Shown: piece after piece, positions 44,037 through 55,901 of the stretch | How the letters are laid out: every line of letters starts with the position of its first letter | Numbering within the stretch: position 1 is the first letter of the stretch | Assembly (NCBI GenBank): GCA_008704415.1 | Contig: VXIS01000177.1 | Location: forward strand, 1-64,000 | Origin: Sphaerosporella brunnea | Taxonomy: Eukaryota; Ascomycota; Pezizomycetes; Pezizales; Pyronemataceae | DNA length: 64,000 nucleotides | Direction: 5' to 3' | Program-made: the position numbers and the translations under genes | Notes under the pieces: model-generated | What the model was told of the DNA's origin: nothing | What the model saw: the letters and a program-made list of their open reading frames with translations, nothing else | Databases searched by the model: none

Positions 44037-46959
44037 ATGGCTCACGACATCGAAGCCAAAGTCTCGAAGCTCAACGCAGCGCTTGACCGGCTGGAGCGTC
44101 TTCAGACAGATCCCAGCAAAGAGCATTCCCCGGAGCTGCTGACTCTAGCTCAATACATCGACAGCGAATTTGCGCAGATCCAAGCCGAGCTTGGTGCCGA
44201 AATGGAAGACATACATCTCCCCGAGGTGGCGTCGGTGGTGTACCTGATCATGCTCCAGAAGCTGCAAATGAAAAAGGAAGACCCGCTTCTCGAGCCGACT
44301 GGTAAGCCGCATGAGATCATCCGTGCGCGGCTGAAGTTTTTCCAACGGTGTGGGCTCAAGAGTGTCGAGGAGATGCAGGCGTGGATCGAGGATGTAAGTT
44401 TCCGGCAGAGTGGGTTGGATGAGTGGTTGTGGCTGACGAAGGATAGTATCCGAGAATTGTTGCAGAGAACGTCGACAGGAAGAAAGATGTATCTGGTGAT
44501 GAAGTCGTCTCGGTGATGCAGTATGCGAAGGACCCGACGAAGGTGATCCTTGGTCGCGGTTTCCGACTGCTGTTTGGGATTGAGTGGACGGAGTGGGATA
44601 AAGCGACTGATGCTATGAAGAGCAAGTTGCTGAACAAGGGTAAGCATTCGGCCACCATTTTATGATGAGTTAGTAAACTGACCGTCACCAGATGTACCGC
44701 CGGCGAGGAAACCGATGGCCTCACTGGACCACAACAAGCCTGTTACTGGTCAGTCTTCGAAGCCTCCGTTGCCGGCCACAGCTTCGAAGACTACCAGGGC
44801 GGCTGGACCCTCTGCTAAGTCTGCAACTGCCAACGCCAAGGCCGTCAAAGACCTGACGCGTCGGATGCAGGCCAAGAAAGCCGTAAAGCCAGTGCAAGCA
44901 ACCACTCGCTCGCGGCCCCGTCCGGTCTCAATGGGAAACAAACGAGTAGCGGAAAACAAACCGGGCCCTGAGCACCCTGAAACCCGGAAGGCTGTTGCGG
45001 CAAACAGAGCCCGACTTTCTCTGACACAAAACCAGCGGAAGTCAATGCCTGCTTCGGTTGCACGAGCTGCTGAAACGAAGCCTAAGCCGAAGCAAGCGTA
45101 TGGTGGCCGCGATGGTCTACCTGATTTGAAGAAGTTGTTCATCCGGAAAAACCCCGAAGGAGGAAAGGTCCCCAGCACGAACAAGAAGAGTGCCGCGGAA
45201 ACTATACAGGCTGTTGCAAACGAACCTGAACGCAAATCCTCTGGTATCAGAGATATCCCCCAGCCTGCAGGAGCGGCGCCAATTTCAGAACCGCGTGGAT
45301 CGAATGTCCATCTTCCGGCTGAACAGTTGCCCACCAATGAAGAGGAACCCGCATCTCCCAGAAAAACAGAAATTGGTGAGTCCGGACGATTCTCATCACA
45401 TAGCGAGTCCTCAGGCCAGGGAAGAAAGCCGGCGGATGGAGAACAGCCGACGGCTACCACGATGGTCGTGAGCACGGATGGAGGCCCTTTGATCAAGGAA
45501 ACATCCTCCGGGCCGCATCACGTCCAACCCTTGAACAGCGGAATGGAAATAGTATTCAGACCGACAGCGCCCATTATCTCCTGGCTGAACCAGCAGTCTC
45601 AGGTAGCCGACGAAGCGGAGCGCCAATGGCACCATTATCATACACTTCCAGCAGCACCGCCTCCGAGCCTTGCAGAAGGACATTCGCCAACCGCATATGT
45701 CATTCGTCCAGAGCCACCACGTGTCGATCTTATCGCCGCTGATTTTGTAAGAAAGGCTGAAGTTCTGCCTCCACCCACTGGGTCGGTTATTGAAGCGGAG
45801 AGTGTTGAGGAATTCGATTCGAGAAGGGTTTCTAGGCCTAAGTCGATTGCTATCACACAGCACAACCAACGGCAATCTCTTCTTCCGGTTCGAGAACGTT
45901 CCACCGCGTCTTCATCGTTTCAAAAGCCACCTCCGACGACCAGACCACGAACACCTCTGCCTGACCAGAAGGTATCTACTCGGGCCACCAGCCGTCCAAA
46001 ATCTTTGGTACCCAACCGAACAACTGTTGCTGGCAACACTCGCCCGACATCGTTGCTACCAAGCCGTCGAACGGCCGATACTGGACGCGGCGAGCGCTCT
46101 TCGCGGCCTACTTCCATTGGTGGGGCACGTCCTTCAGATGCCACTGCCCCTGGTATCCGTTCAAGGCTTTCGACGTTGCAGTCGCGTCTCAGTGGTGTTG
46201 ACCACAGAGCTTCGGTTCCAAGACTGGGGGAGCAGCTGCAAAACCCTGATGCCCCTGCCAGACAGGGCCGTATTCCCTTTCATGGCTCTGCGTCCCACGC
46301 CCGTTTGTCGATGCAGCCTCGTCCCCGCGACGGTACTTCTAATCAGATGGATCCAAAGCAGTTCCTTCGGTCGAACTGGCTAGCCCGTCGAGGCCAGCAG
46401 GAAGCCCCCGAGAAGCAGGCTGCGGAGGCATCCAAACCGGCCCACCAACGCCAGAGCAGCGTTTCCAGCATCGTCTCCTGTCTTCCCGAGGATCCCGAGA
46501 TGCGACGTGATTGCATCAAAGGTGAACCCCCCGCCCCCCAAATAGTTCCTAGAACCACCGCTAACCCGAACAGAACTTGAGCGCAAGGCCAACGAAGAGG
46601 CCAGAAAGATGTTCGGACCAGGTGGCAACGCGTACACTCCTTCCAAACGTGCCGTCGGAAACGACTCCCCTGCGAAATCTCCCAGCCTTCGTCTTCCGAC
46701 TTCTGGTCGCAGGGCAAGGTCGATTACTCCATCGGCCGCGTTTGATTCTCCCGAAGCCGAGGAACCGGTGTCTTCCTCTGAGCTTTTGACGCCGACACCC
46801 ACCCCGATATCGCATCGTAGGGCGGTTACTCCTTCCACGGAGTACGATGCTCCGGAGCCGGAGGCTTCCCCTCGCCCTGCGAAGAAGGTACCCCGTTTTC
46901 TTGGGAACGCCAGGCCTACTGGTGATTCCAGGCCTACTTCGTTGCAGCCCTGGCGGTAA
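44037..46959 (+). CDS. Large orphan protein, helical head and disordered tail, four exons
   Basis: 921 residues: exons 44037-44393, 44447-44639, 44692-46521 and 46574-46959. The introns are 52-53 nt, each with a GT donor, AG acceptor and consistent phase (0, 1, 1). The first about 185 residues are helical and look folded (AKVSKLNAALDRLERLQTD, later PKVILGRGFRLLF-type and EWTEWDKATDAMKSKLLN). The rest is Ser/Pro/Thr/Arg-rich and disordered, with repeated RPTS/RPKS motifs (ATSRPKSLVPNRT, NTRPTSLLPSRRT) resembling phosphorylated or microtubule-binding linkers. A TATA box at 43892 with clustered GGGTNCAAA motifs precedes the start (CACCATGG). No named family recognised. Confidence 0.7.
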
Positions 46960-47525
46960 GCTGCACGAGGTCGAATACCAAGCGCGGTGTGAACATACTG
47001 CTTCTTCGAAACCGTTTGGAGGATCACTTGGGAATGGTTTGGTTCTGTACTTGCTTTTCGTTTGTTCATGCTGTCGAATAAACCGGCTATACTGGCTCCG
47101 AGCGATTGGTTCTCCGTGTGTATCCTTTGCTAGATCTTCTCGTGCATTGCGGTCTCTGCTCGAATGATCCTTTATGATTGCTTCATAGATTGTCACTAGT
47201 GCTGGCTGTCGTCCCTTTTCCTCGGATAATTCTGAACAGCTAGCTAGCCTTCCTGCTTTACGTGTCGCGGCCAGCTGGATGTTTTCTTGGTTAGAGGACG
47301 AGGTACCTGAAGATCGTCTTCTCCCAGCTCCGGAATTGCACTGCGTGACTGCCCTGCGCTTTCTGCACTCGAGAGCCCAACCCAATGCGTTCGTTTCATC
47401 TTGTTGCTGCTGTCGATGATGTCAATGACTTGGCGGTTGCCGTGCCGGCGAAAAGCGTCATCACATGTCGCCTCGCCCCACTTGCTTTCTCCTCCACCTC
47501 TCACCGGCGCATCAACATCACGACA
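46960..47525. other. Intergenic
   Basis: 3' flank and a C/T-rich leader before the next ATG. No feature recognised. Confidence 0.35.
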
Positions 47526-47879
47526 ATGACCCCGCGCGCCCTCCAGTACGACACCCTTCTCCCGCTAGCCCTCTCGCTGACCTATCTGGTGCTGATGAAC
47601 TGCGACGCACCGCCGCGCGTCCCCTTTCCGCCGCGCTTCTCAAACCTCCAACGGCGCCTGCAGCAGCCGCTCGAATGGAAGCGGCTCCAGTGGCTCCGTT
47701 GCGAGCTCAGCAAGCCACGCCCGCCGCTTCAGAAGATGGAGTACTACGTGGAGGTCAAGAAAGTGTGCGTCTGCATCTGGTGTCGGACGAAGTTGCGGCG
47801 GAAGCGGGATGGGACGGGGAAGGGGCCGGGGAATCAGGAGCGGGAGGGGAAAGGAGGGGCGGAAGGGAAGAGGAAGTGA
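47526..47879 (+). CDS. Small orphan protein with possible membrane helix
   Basis: 117 residues, intronless, ATG context CGACAATGA after a pyrimidine-rich leader. One hydrophobic stretch near residues 9-25 (DTLLPLALSLTYLVLMN), then Pro/Arg-rich sequence, a helical part (RRLQQPLEWKRLQWLRC), a VCVCIWC cluster near residue 82 and a basic Gly-rich tail. An alternative frame from 47465 is open too (151 codons), and the opposite strand is open, so the call is tentative. Confidence 0.4.
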   Translation: MTPRALQYDTLLPLALSLTYLVLMNCDAPPRVPFPPRFSNLQRRLQQPLEWKRLQWLRCELSKPRPPLQKMEYYVEVKKVCVCIWCRTKLRRKRDGTGKGPGNQEREGKGGAEGKRK

Positions 47880-48178
47880 AGAGGAGCGCGGAGAGCAGAG
47901 GGGTGTTAGGGAAGCGATGAGAACCTGCTGTTTCGGAAAGGATGGGAATTGGCTGTTTCCGAGGCTGCGTATCGGCGGTTGGCTGGAGGGATTCGTCCGG
48001 AGATGAGAGTTACCTGTTTGCGTGATTGCACTTTGTTCATGAGATGACGGGGGGAACACGTCTATGCCGACTACTCCATCGCCGTTTGCTGTTGGAATCT
48101 GGAATTCAAGAGTATCCGTTGTAATTTTTCTCCGCATGCAGAACGACAAACAGGTGTGACTCCTACTTAGATGTACGC
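47880..48178. other. Spacer, nothing recognised
   Basis: No gene or repeat seen between the small orphan gene and the inverted-repeat element. Confidence 0.3.
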
Positions 48179-48538
48179 ATGGTGCACGCAGTCTACAAAG
48201 GGGGGTAAAAAGGCGACCGTAAAGGCTCAGCATCCAGCCCCTGGATAGATAATCAAAATACGTTACGGCGAAGAGCCGGAGGAGGAGTTCCATGGCACAT
48301 ATTTATTTTATCTTGCCGAAACGAGAACAAAAAGCTTTAGAGAACGAAAGCTGAGCGCTTTGTGTGGTGAAAATCGTCCTATGCACCAGATGTCCAAAAA
48401 TCGATCTACCGATATAAAAACCTTTAAGTGAGAGAGAAAAAGTCTCCTGGGCTTTCCTGTACTCTATTTTTGTTGATTCTCCTGGAGTGCCGGGATCGCT
48501 GGGTTAGGGTTCCCCCTCTGTAGACTGCGTGCACCATA
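48179..48538. mobile_element. MITE-like element with 26-bp inverted repeats
   Basis: ATGGTGCACGCAGTCTAC followed by A/G-rich sequence at 48179-48204 is inverted at about 48512-48537 (25 of 26 matches), giving an element of about 360 bp. TA follows the right-hand ACC; the left side has TG, so a TA duplication may have decayed. The interior has no gene. Confidence 0.6.
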
Positions 48539-49186
48539 CTCACACATAGGAACACCGCACAGCGCTGATGCCTCAAGATGGTGCGAATGGATTACAAGGC
48601 CAAATCTGAGAGATTGTTCATTTTGAAATCGACTTCAATTTTAGCTCGCCCAGGTGTGCTCCCACGCTTCTGCGGCAAATGCCGACTTAAAATCCTAGGC
48701 AATTAATGACTCCTATCTTCATAGACGGTGGTCCGATCGCTGGTGAACATAGAGTTGTTTCCCAGGTCACGTATGGTTGCTCATAGTTTGCTGTTGGCCA
48801 TCGTTCTCTCGGTATCTAAGCGCTAGGCTCTGCCCGCCCAAAAGGGAACGCGAAAGGTAGGAATGGTCATCAGCCAACGCGTTGCAACATTGCGAGGACA
48901 ATCTTCACCAATCACTGGGAAGCCGAATCCGACAGATCACATCTCTCAAGCTCATGATTGTCAAGACATACCAGTAAAAGTTTAGACTGGGCTGAGATCT
49001 TTAAGGTCTTTTGCTTTCATCTTCCGCGTTCCCTACAAGAGATCATATGATCTAGATCAATTAAAAGCGAAATGCCAAAGCCCATTCTTCTAGGTCATGT
49101 ATCCTATTTATATCTACAATTGTGTACATGCCAGATTCCGGCGTGTGGTCTCACTGTCCAAATGTCAGTATTCAAGGTCTGGTCAA
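48539..49186. other. Intergenic
   Basis: 3' flank of the minus-strand C2H2 gene; nothing recognised. Confidence 0.35.
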
Positions 49187-49584
49187 TCATCCTTGCGGTG
49201 CTTGGTCATCCTCCGCGTCGGATCCAAACAACTCTTTGTCCAACCAGCTAGTATCTAAGTCCCCAGGGTCCTCAGCAGCCGGCCACTGTTCTAAGTCCCC
49301 AGTGTCCTCAGCAGCCGGCCACTGTGGCAGTGCGAACGTGGCAGCTCCAACGCCTTGCTGTCCCGCATCAGCACCCTGGTCAGATAGTAAATCGCCGAAG
49401 TTGAGCACTGGATCACCGAGGAACTCAAAAAGTAGGGGATCATCGAAGTTAAAATCAGGCATCTCTTCTTCAAATTGTTGCTGCGTAGTTTGAGGCTGCT
49501 GTCCCTGAGGGATTGCACCAGAGAGCCCACCTCCGAGTATGAATTCTTCAACACTCAATCCAGGGGCAAGGACATTGGAAACAG

Positions 49585-49665
<81 letters not shown>

Positions 49666-52290
49666 CCTGTTCCTGTTGGCCTTGCTGCTGCAGAGACCCT
49701 CCCTGGGCGTGAATGTCCTGCCCGGCGTCTTGCCCAGGATCTTGTGTCCTGCGTTTCCTCGGACGTGCCACTCTCCTTCTCTGCCCCTTCTTCAGCCTGT
49801 CCTCCGCTTCCGCGTTATACTGGGACTCTTCAGAAGAATACTCGGTATTTTCTCTCGACTCCTCCCCGAGGTCTGCAGTTCCAAGCGCGGCCTTTGCAAG
49901 GGCTCCAATATTGTAGTTCGGGTTCGTCGGATTAGTGATTAACCGTTTCGAGCGGCGGGGACCGGCGGTGTCGGTGGCGGGGCGCTTGCGCTTGTTTTTT
50001 TTCGGCGGCTGTGTGCCGGTGGCTGGTGTGGCTGACGGGCCGCCTTGAGGGGCTTGATATTGCGGTGGGAACTGTGGCGGTAGCGCTTGCTGTAGCTGTT
50101 GCTGCAGCTGCAGCTGCAGCTGCTGTAGATTTGCTGGGGTCATTACCGCCAACGCTGCCAGTTGCGGGCCTGTCAGCTGGCTTCCTAGGAGCTGTTGCAG
50201 TGGCTGCTGCTGCGGCGGAATATTTTGTGGTTGCCCCAAAGGCGGCTGTTGTTGGGCGAGATTCAACTGCTGGCCTTGCGTGATAACGTAAAGCCGACTT
50301 TGCTGAACCATTGGAACCGTGGGCCGATTGAGGCTGAGAAGCGCTCCAACAAACACCTGTTGTGGGATTGGGTTTACTGGCCGCTGTGCCCGCGGCGTGA
50401 AATCTGTTCCCTTCCGCCTACCCCGATAGCTGTCTTCCGGAATGTTGTAACCAATCAAAGTACCCGTCCATGGGTCCACAACATGGTAGGTCTGGCCAAG
50501 TAATCGGTGTTCGATTGCCGGCATGTGAGGCAGTTGACCCCCAGGCGGGAAGGTCCAGGCTTTACGAATCAACTCCGCACCTGTGGGCTTGTGAGCCGAC
50601 CGCGCGTAGGCTTTGTAAGGAAGTGGCATTAGGCCGCTGTATAAATGCCGCAGGTAAATTGCCTCCACAGTTGGATGCCATACGGGCCAATCGCTGCTGA
50701 CATCGCTGTGCTTCTTTCTCAAATGCTCTATAAACTATTCGTCGTCAGCGAAGATCCACAAAAAGCGTCAAATATGTGGCACCTTATCCCATCTGTTGAA
50801 CAGTTTACCGCCTGGAGGTCCTTCGTTGTTTTCCATGCCAACCTTATGGCCGCAGGCCTGGCTCCCGGTGATGTGGTTCCATGGGCACTGAACCCAGCCG
50901 CGATATGCCATCGCGTGAGTGCGGAAATCACCGACGTTCCCATACATGCGCCCGCAAATAGTACACTGCCATCGTCTTCCTTGCTTGACATATCTGACTT
51001 CTGCTCTCCCGCCCACGACTACAATATCGCGGAGCTCGAGAGGATCTAGATTGGCCCGTTGGTCCTGCTGCGATGGCCACGGTGCTTGGTACCACTCGTA
51101 AAAGAACGAACGAACATATGGGCTTCCACGCTGGTGGATTTCATCTGGAACTGGGATTTTGCCTTCTGCCTCAGGGTCAGCCATTGTCCCGGGACCTTTG
51201 CCAGGTGGATAAAGAATCAATGATTGTTGCTGATTCTGGCCAGCCGGGGCTGGCAACTGTGCCTGAGGCTGGTTCTGTACCTGAGGCTGGTTCTGTACCT
51301 GAGGCTGGTTCTGTACCTGAGGCTGGTTCTGAGCCGGCGGTTGCTGTGCAGGTAGAACCTGCGGGCCGGTCGGGTTTTGAACTGTCTGGGCCATCTGCCC
51401 CGCTGTCTGTCCTACGTTTCCTGGCTGCTGCTGTGGCGGGCCTGCAGCTTGCTGTGCTGGCACTGCGGGTACGAAACCTGCTTGACTGGGCGTTGATTGA
51501 GGATAAAATGGTTGAGGAAACATCCCCGGGTCGAGGGCTCCAATAGGATTCCGATTGTCTTCACTGCTCAGAGGATCCAGAGCTTCCGTGTTTTGCGGGT
51601 CATTACCATCACCCTGCTCGGACGGGGTCGCAGAGACATCGGGCCACCCAAACGGATCCGCTCCGAAACCTCTCGCAGAATCGTTCACGAGTAGCTCGTC
51701 GGGTGCTTCCATGGACTGAATATCTGGAAAGTTCCCGGGTGGCTGATCCCAAGTGGGTGGGACAGAAGAAATGCCTGGCCGGGCCTCAGTTGGTCCTGTA
51801 CTTTTTGGCGCTTGGGGATTGGCAAGAGCATCGTGTATCAGTTCCCCAGTAGCAACATCAATGCTCATTGTCGGGATTCTTCGTAAAGTCCCTATCATGC
51901 TTGTCAGTGCCCAATTCTGCTGCATCTCGAGGCGCTGCAAGGGGGACACACACCAAGCAACCAAGTAAAAACACCATGGTCCCTAACAGTGGGCTGATCG
52001 GGGTTTACTTCGTCCCCGAACATCAGCCATTTCATCCAGTCCGAGCGTATGTTCCAGTTATTCCCGAATCGGCGCTGAAAGTCGGACATCAGGTAGGCCA
52101 GGATCTGGGTGAATGTTGCGTTGGTGGTGGACTGAGCCACCATCAGCTCGGTCTGGAGTTGCTGCAGCATTTGCTGCGAGGGTGGCGCATCCGGGTCCAG
52201 CTCCTGAGGGGCTTCCGGTGTGTTCCCCATGATTTGATCGCCGCCGGGATCCGCGCCCAAGCCGAAGTGGGTGTTGCGGGTCTTTGCCAT
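49187..52290 (-). CDS. Large C2H2-type protein with poly-Gln and low-complexity arms
   Basis: 993 residues: exon 1 52290-52009, intron 52008-51935 (74 nt, GTAAAC to GCAG, phase 0), exon 2 51934-50783, intron 50782-50735 (48 nt, GTGCCA donor, GCTGAC branch, TAG, phase 0), exon 3 50734-49187. The fingers lie near residues 415-490: WQCTICGRMYGNVGDFRTHA, then CPW with ACGHKV, then NRWDK joined across the intron to FIEHLRKKH. The same unit occurs in the neighbour at 53907, which validates the splice. Arms are Gln/Pro-rich, with four QVQNQP repeats, a run of about 28 Gln and a duplicated WPAAED segment; basic KKNKRKRP may be a nuclear signal. A TATA-like TTATATAC at about 52383 favours the ATG at 52290 over 52365. 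A nuclear regulator is inferred. Confidence 0.75.
49589..49680. repeat. CTGTTG hexamer microsatellite coding for poly-Gln
   Basis: About 12 tandem CTGTTG units followed by CTGTTC variants. On the coding (minus) strand this is alternating CAA/CAG, about 28 Gln in exon 3. Confidence 0.95.
51262..51331. repeat. 18-bp tandem repeat (x about 4)
   Basis: CCTGAGGCTGGTTCTGTA units encode repeated QVQNQP on the minus strand in exon 2 of the large C2H2 gene. Confidence 0.9.
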
Positions 52291-52907
52291 GCAAAACGAT
52301 TGTACAGGTCCGGCCTGCAAATTCCGTCCGGTCGCGATTGGGTGATAAGTGTTGGGTGCGCGCATTTCGAACGGGGCGAGAGTATATAACGGGGCGGCAA
52401 ATCTTGCAGCGCATCTTGGAGAGCCCGGAGCAGTTCATGACGCTCTGCTTCTGGTCAACATGCGTTCGTTCCTCGCGGGTCATGACGAAGAGTGTTGGGG
52501 AGCATCAAGACGAACGTCGCTTTGGGGGCGCTCCAGAGCGGGGCTGAGGAACCCATCGAGATAAAGCGACCGTGCCTGGTCAGGAAATTCTGGTCGTCGC
52601 CGTTGAGTTGGCGAAGAGGGCCATGGAGCAGAAAAGCGCGTGCTTGATGCCGAACCGGGAGCCAAAAAGCCCAAGCCCTCAGCCGCAACATCTCAAACTT
52701 GCCAAAGTCGAGTGAAGACCAGCTCCTCCTTTCCATCCCGCGACAGTAGCTTTCGTTCGTCGTAACCCAGTTCGATACCGGCATTGCTGCAAGTTTCTTT
52801 GGGACGTGGCCTTTATGGAGCCGTCCTGGCTCAGGGGTGGTGCCGCAGAGATCTCAAGCAACATCATATATCAATGTGATGCTCTGCAGCATTGAGTTGC
52901 CGAATCG
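52291..52907. other. Upstream region of the large C2H2 gene
   Basis: TATA-like sequence near 52383. No other gene seen. Confidence 0.35.
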
Positions 52908-53012
52908 AAGGTTGTGTCGGGAGTCATGTTGAGCAAGGAGGAAGTCCGAACTGATGAAGTCGCGCTGCCGATCTCCGAAGATACCGATATAGAGGCCGGT
53001 ATGTTGGGTTGA
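52908..53012 (+). pseudogene. Possible BTB-gene fragment
   Basis: The frame VVSGVMLSKEEVRTDEVALP resembles FSVMLSKDRFKEGTELSQ in the BTB protein at 3946 (VMLSK plus an acidic continuation) and stops soon after. It is probably an isolated relic; the match is short. Confidence 0.25.
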
Positions 53013-53906
53013 AAGGAGGTTGAGTGCATGCAGAACAACAATGGACAGCGTCCAGTAACTCTTGTGGTAACCTTACCAAATTCTAGTTTGGCTATAAAGG
53101 AGTGATGATTGATGACGCGATGACGAAGGATGACCAAGTGAGAATGAAAGAGGTTTCTTACGGCCTTTGTGCGTTTTTAGCGTTGCGAAGAAAAGTGTGC
53201 GTTAACTGGAAAAAGCAATCACTACTACATCTGAGCATGCTCCCTTTCCGGAAAGAAGCAAACCCCAAGAGATTCCCTTACATGGTGTCCTGGCTTGCTT
53301 TTGGTGTTAAAAAGAGACATTGGAGATGTCGAGCGGTGGTAAATTTTTTGTCTCTTGTAGTCAATCTTTTACTTTGCAACCTTATACACTACCTAGAGCA
53401 CCAAAGCTATCCGTTGATTCATCACACCTGAAATGACAGTCTTCACGCGCACCAGAAGACAACAAAGATTAAATTTCAGCGCGCCGCTATAATGTAACAT
53501 CGCAAAACCTGCCTACCGACGTTTAGGCCGTCAACCGGCGCCTAGGACAGCTCGCTGCTGTCATTTCTGCGGTAGAAGACAGTGATGGTGCTAGGATAAC
53601 GAGAAACCCGATCAAACGCTGTTGTCAATAGCGACTTTCCCAATTTAATCCAAAGCGCTCAGGGCTGTCTAAGACCTGGTGTTTGTGTAGCAAATTGTGC
53701 GGACTGCGACTTGGAAATCTGCCTGGGTCAAGAGGAACTAAGCGGTACAGCGCAACGCGTGATGAAGGCAGATTTGAACTTCGCGATGCAGTGTATTCCC
53801 TCTTGTGATCTCGCACAGCGGCTAAAGGCAAAAACAAAAAAGTAGCGACCACTATGCAAAACAAATGGAAACCATAGCAAATGAGTAAAGCAAATCGCAC
53901 CACAGC
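53013..53906. other. Intergenic
   Basis: A 109-codon plus-strand frame (53102-53431) has no supporting motif. Nothing called. Confidence 0.35.
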
Positions 53907-54643
53907 CTAGCACTCGTCGGAAGCCTTGCCAGTAGCCTCGCCGATGGCAACGTCCTCGGCAGCCAGCGCCAGCTTCTCCTTCTTAGTCAGGCGCTTGGTG
54001 CGCTGGTTTTGGCCCAGCTTGCCCATGTACGCGGTCGCCCCGCGGTGATACTGCAAAAACACAGCGATCACAGTCGGATCATCCATATCCACGTCCTGGT
54101 GACGCTTCTTGAGATGGTCGCGGAACTTGTCCCAGCGGTGGAAGTGGAGTTTGGGGCAGTCACAAGCAGAGGCCCAAGGGCATGGAAACTCTCCGATGGT
54201 GTGCTTGAGGATGTGTCGCTCGATCAGCACCCTCGATGTTACCACGGACTTGCAGAGTGAACACCCGAGTTTGCCATCCTCGCGGACAACAACTTGCGGA
54301 TCGAGTCCGCCACCGCGAATCTTCAGCGCCAGGGCTGGCCCGGCGTACTTGATGCGGTCGTGATAGAACACTGGACGATCTGAAGATGCCTCCGTCCTAG
54401 GCTCCTGGAGGGTCGGCGCCACCATGCCCAACTCACTGTGGAACTGCGCGTAGATCTCCAGCTTGGTGTCAATGACCACGCTCTCGATGTTGGCGAGGAA
54501 TGCCCAAAGGGCGCTAGCTGCAACAACGGTGTCAATTGAGTGCATTGGGTTTCAAAGGATGATCGGAACCTACCCGTGATCACCTCGCTGTGACCACCTC
54601 CCACGTTAGTACTCTCCCCCTCATGCATGATTGTATCCGACAT
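53907..54643 (-). CDS. Small C2H2 protein, paralogue of the large neighbour
   Basis: 226 residues: exon 1 54643-54574, intron 54573-54518 (56 nt, GTAGGT to GCAG, phase 1), exon 2 54517-53907. A classical finger CSLCKSVVTSRVLIERHILKH is followed by a second, longer unit CPWASACDCPKLHFHRWDKF plus RDHLKKRH. Both parts correspond to the finger pair of the 993-residue protein at 49187, but the flanking low-complexity arms are lacking. The tail is basic (KRLTKKEKLALAAE) and ends in Cys. TATAAG at about 54772 lies upstream with GGGTNCAAA-type motifs. Probably nucleic-acid binding; the family is otherwise unrecognised. Confidence 0.75.
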
Positions 54644-54771
54644 GTCGAAAGGTAATGTGGTGTGTTATTGTTTTGCGGTTCAGAGTGAGAAGATACCGTA
54701 ATTGTTGATCGTTCGAAACTATACTGCGTAAGAAAGAAGAAAGGAGCGAAGGACAGCAGGGAATGGACCTT

Positions 54772-54895
54772 CTTATACTCTCCATCCGGGCGCAAACACG
54801 GAGTACAGCAGTTGCACCCATTCCAAGCAATGAGTGCAAAAAGTAATGATGTACATGCTTTCTGGGTACAAAGGTCCTTCACCGCGGGTGCGAAG
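54772..54895. promoter_or_regulatory. TATA-like box with GGGTNCAAA-type motifs
   Basis: On the minus strand a TATAAG lies at about 54778-54773. GGGCGCAAA (54788, one change), GGGTACAAA (54864) and GGGTGCGAA (54886, one change) sit just upstream, as at the 44 kb gene. Confidence 0.4.
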
Positions 54896-55733
54896 TATTT
54901 GAAAGCGTGTGCCGGTTGTAAATTCAAAATTCCGATTTTCCAAGTACAAGAGCTCTCTGCTGTAACATTCCGGAACGTGTCTATAACTGCGTCTTTGGTT
55001 TGCCACGGGCGCCGAGTATATAGCGCTTTTTCGTTCCGTGTTCCTTCCACAAAATTGGATGGTAGTTTTCAGTGAAACCATGCGGTGGGCCCCGTGGCGG
55101 ATGCAAACTCGACTGGTAGCTGCTGGGTGCACAGAAGCGAGTACAACCAATATGGGTTGATTTTTATGTAATATTCGAGAGAGATAGGCACTTGCAGCAT
55201 GGCGATCAGGGTACAGAATGTAGTTTTCCAAGTAGGCTTCCTTCCGCTGACAATAACCGTTTTTGAACCGTTGTATGCTCCCGCATGATGATTTGTGGTT
55301 TTCCAATATAGCTGCAGTCAGCTGGGGATAGCATCAGCGGTGTGCAGATCTACATCAAGTGTTCTCATGGGGCTCACGATCTTACGAGACTGTCGGTTGA
55401 AGTCGCGCGATTAATGCGGCTAGTCCGGTACAGGGTGCACATTAAGCGCAGGCGCTACGACGTTACTCCGAGTGATAGTGCGACAATGTGGGATACACCG
55501 GGGCTCCAGACCGTGTCCAATTATGAAGATTGAAGGGAGCAGGGCAGAAGTCGAACCAAAACAACCACACTACGGCGACGGCTACGGTTAGACGAGCATC
55601 CAGAGCGGGCTGCCTGGGACGCCGTATTGATTGATCTAGTATAACAACCGGGGTCGAGTCTGCCTAGGGCAACATGGAACTGTTGGCCTGTGCCTGTAGC
55701 TAATGGTTGTATTTTCGTCTTGGTTGGCTGACC
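54896..55733. other. Intergenic
   Basis: A 63-codon frame without ATG (55342-55533) reads protein-like (RLSVEVARLMRLVRYRVHIK) and might be a relic. Nothing else seen. Confidence 0.3.
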
Positions 55734-55794
55734 GGGTCCAAATCCTCCACTATACTTGCAAATTTGGACCCGCGATCACCGGTACGGGTACAAA
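55734..55794. promoter_or_regulatory. Three GGGTNCAAA motifs upstream of the RRM-like gene
   Basis: GGGTCCAAA at 55734, inverted TTTGGACCC at 55763 and GGGTACAAA at 55786, 108-168 bp upstream of the ATG at 55902. Confidence 0.45.
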
Positions 55795-55901
55795 TCCAAG
55801 GCCCACCCACGCGTCTGGTCCGTCTCACCATCCAGCGCCAACATAACCAGCCTCCACCATCAGCACCCACCACCATCACCAATCACCGGGACAAAATCAT
55901 C

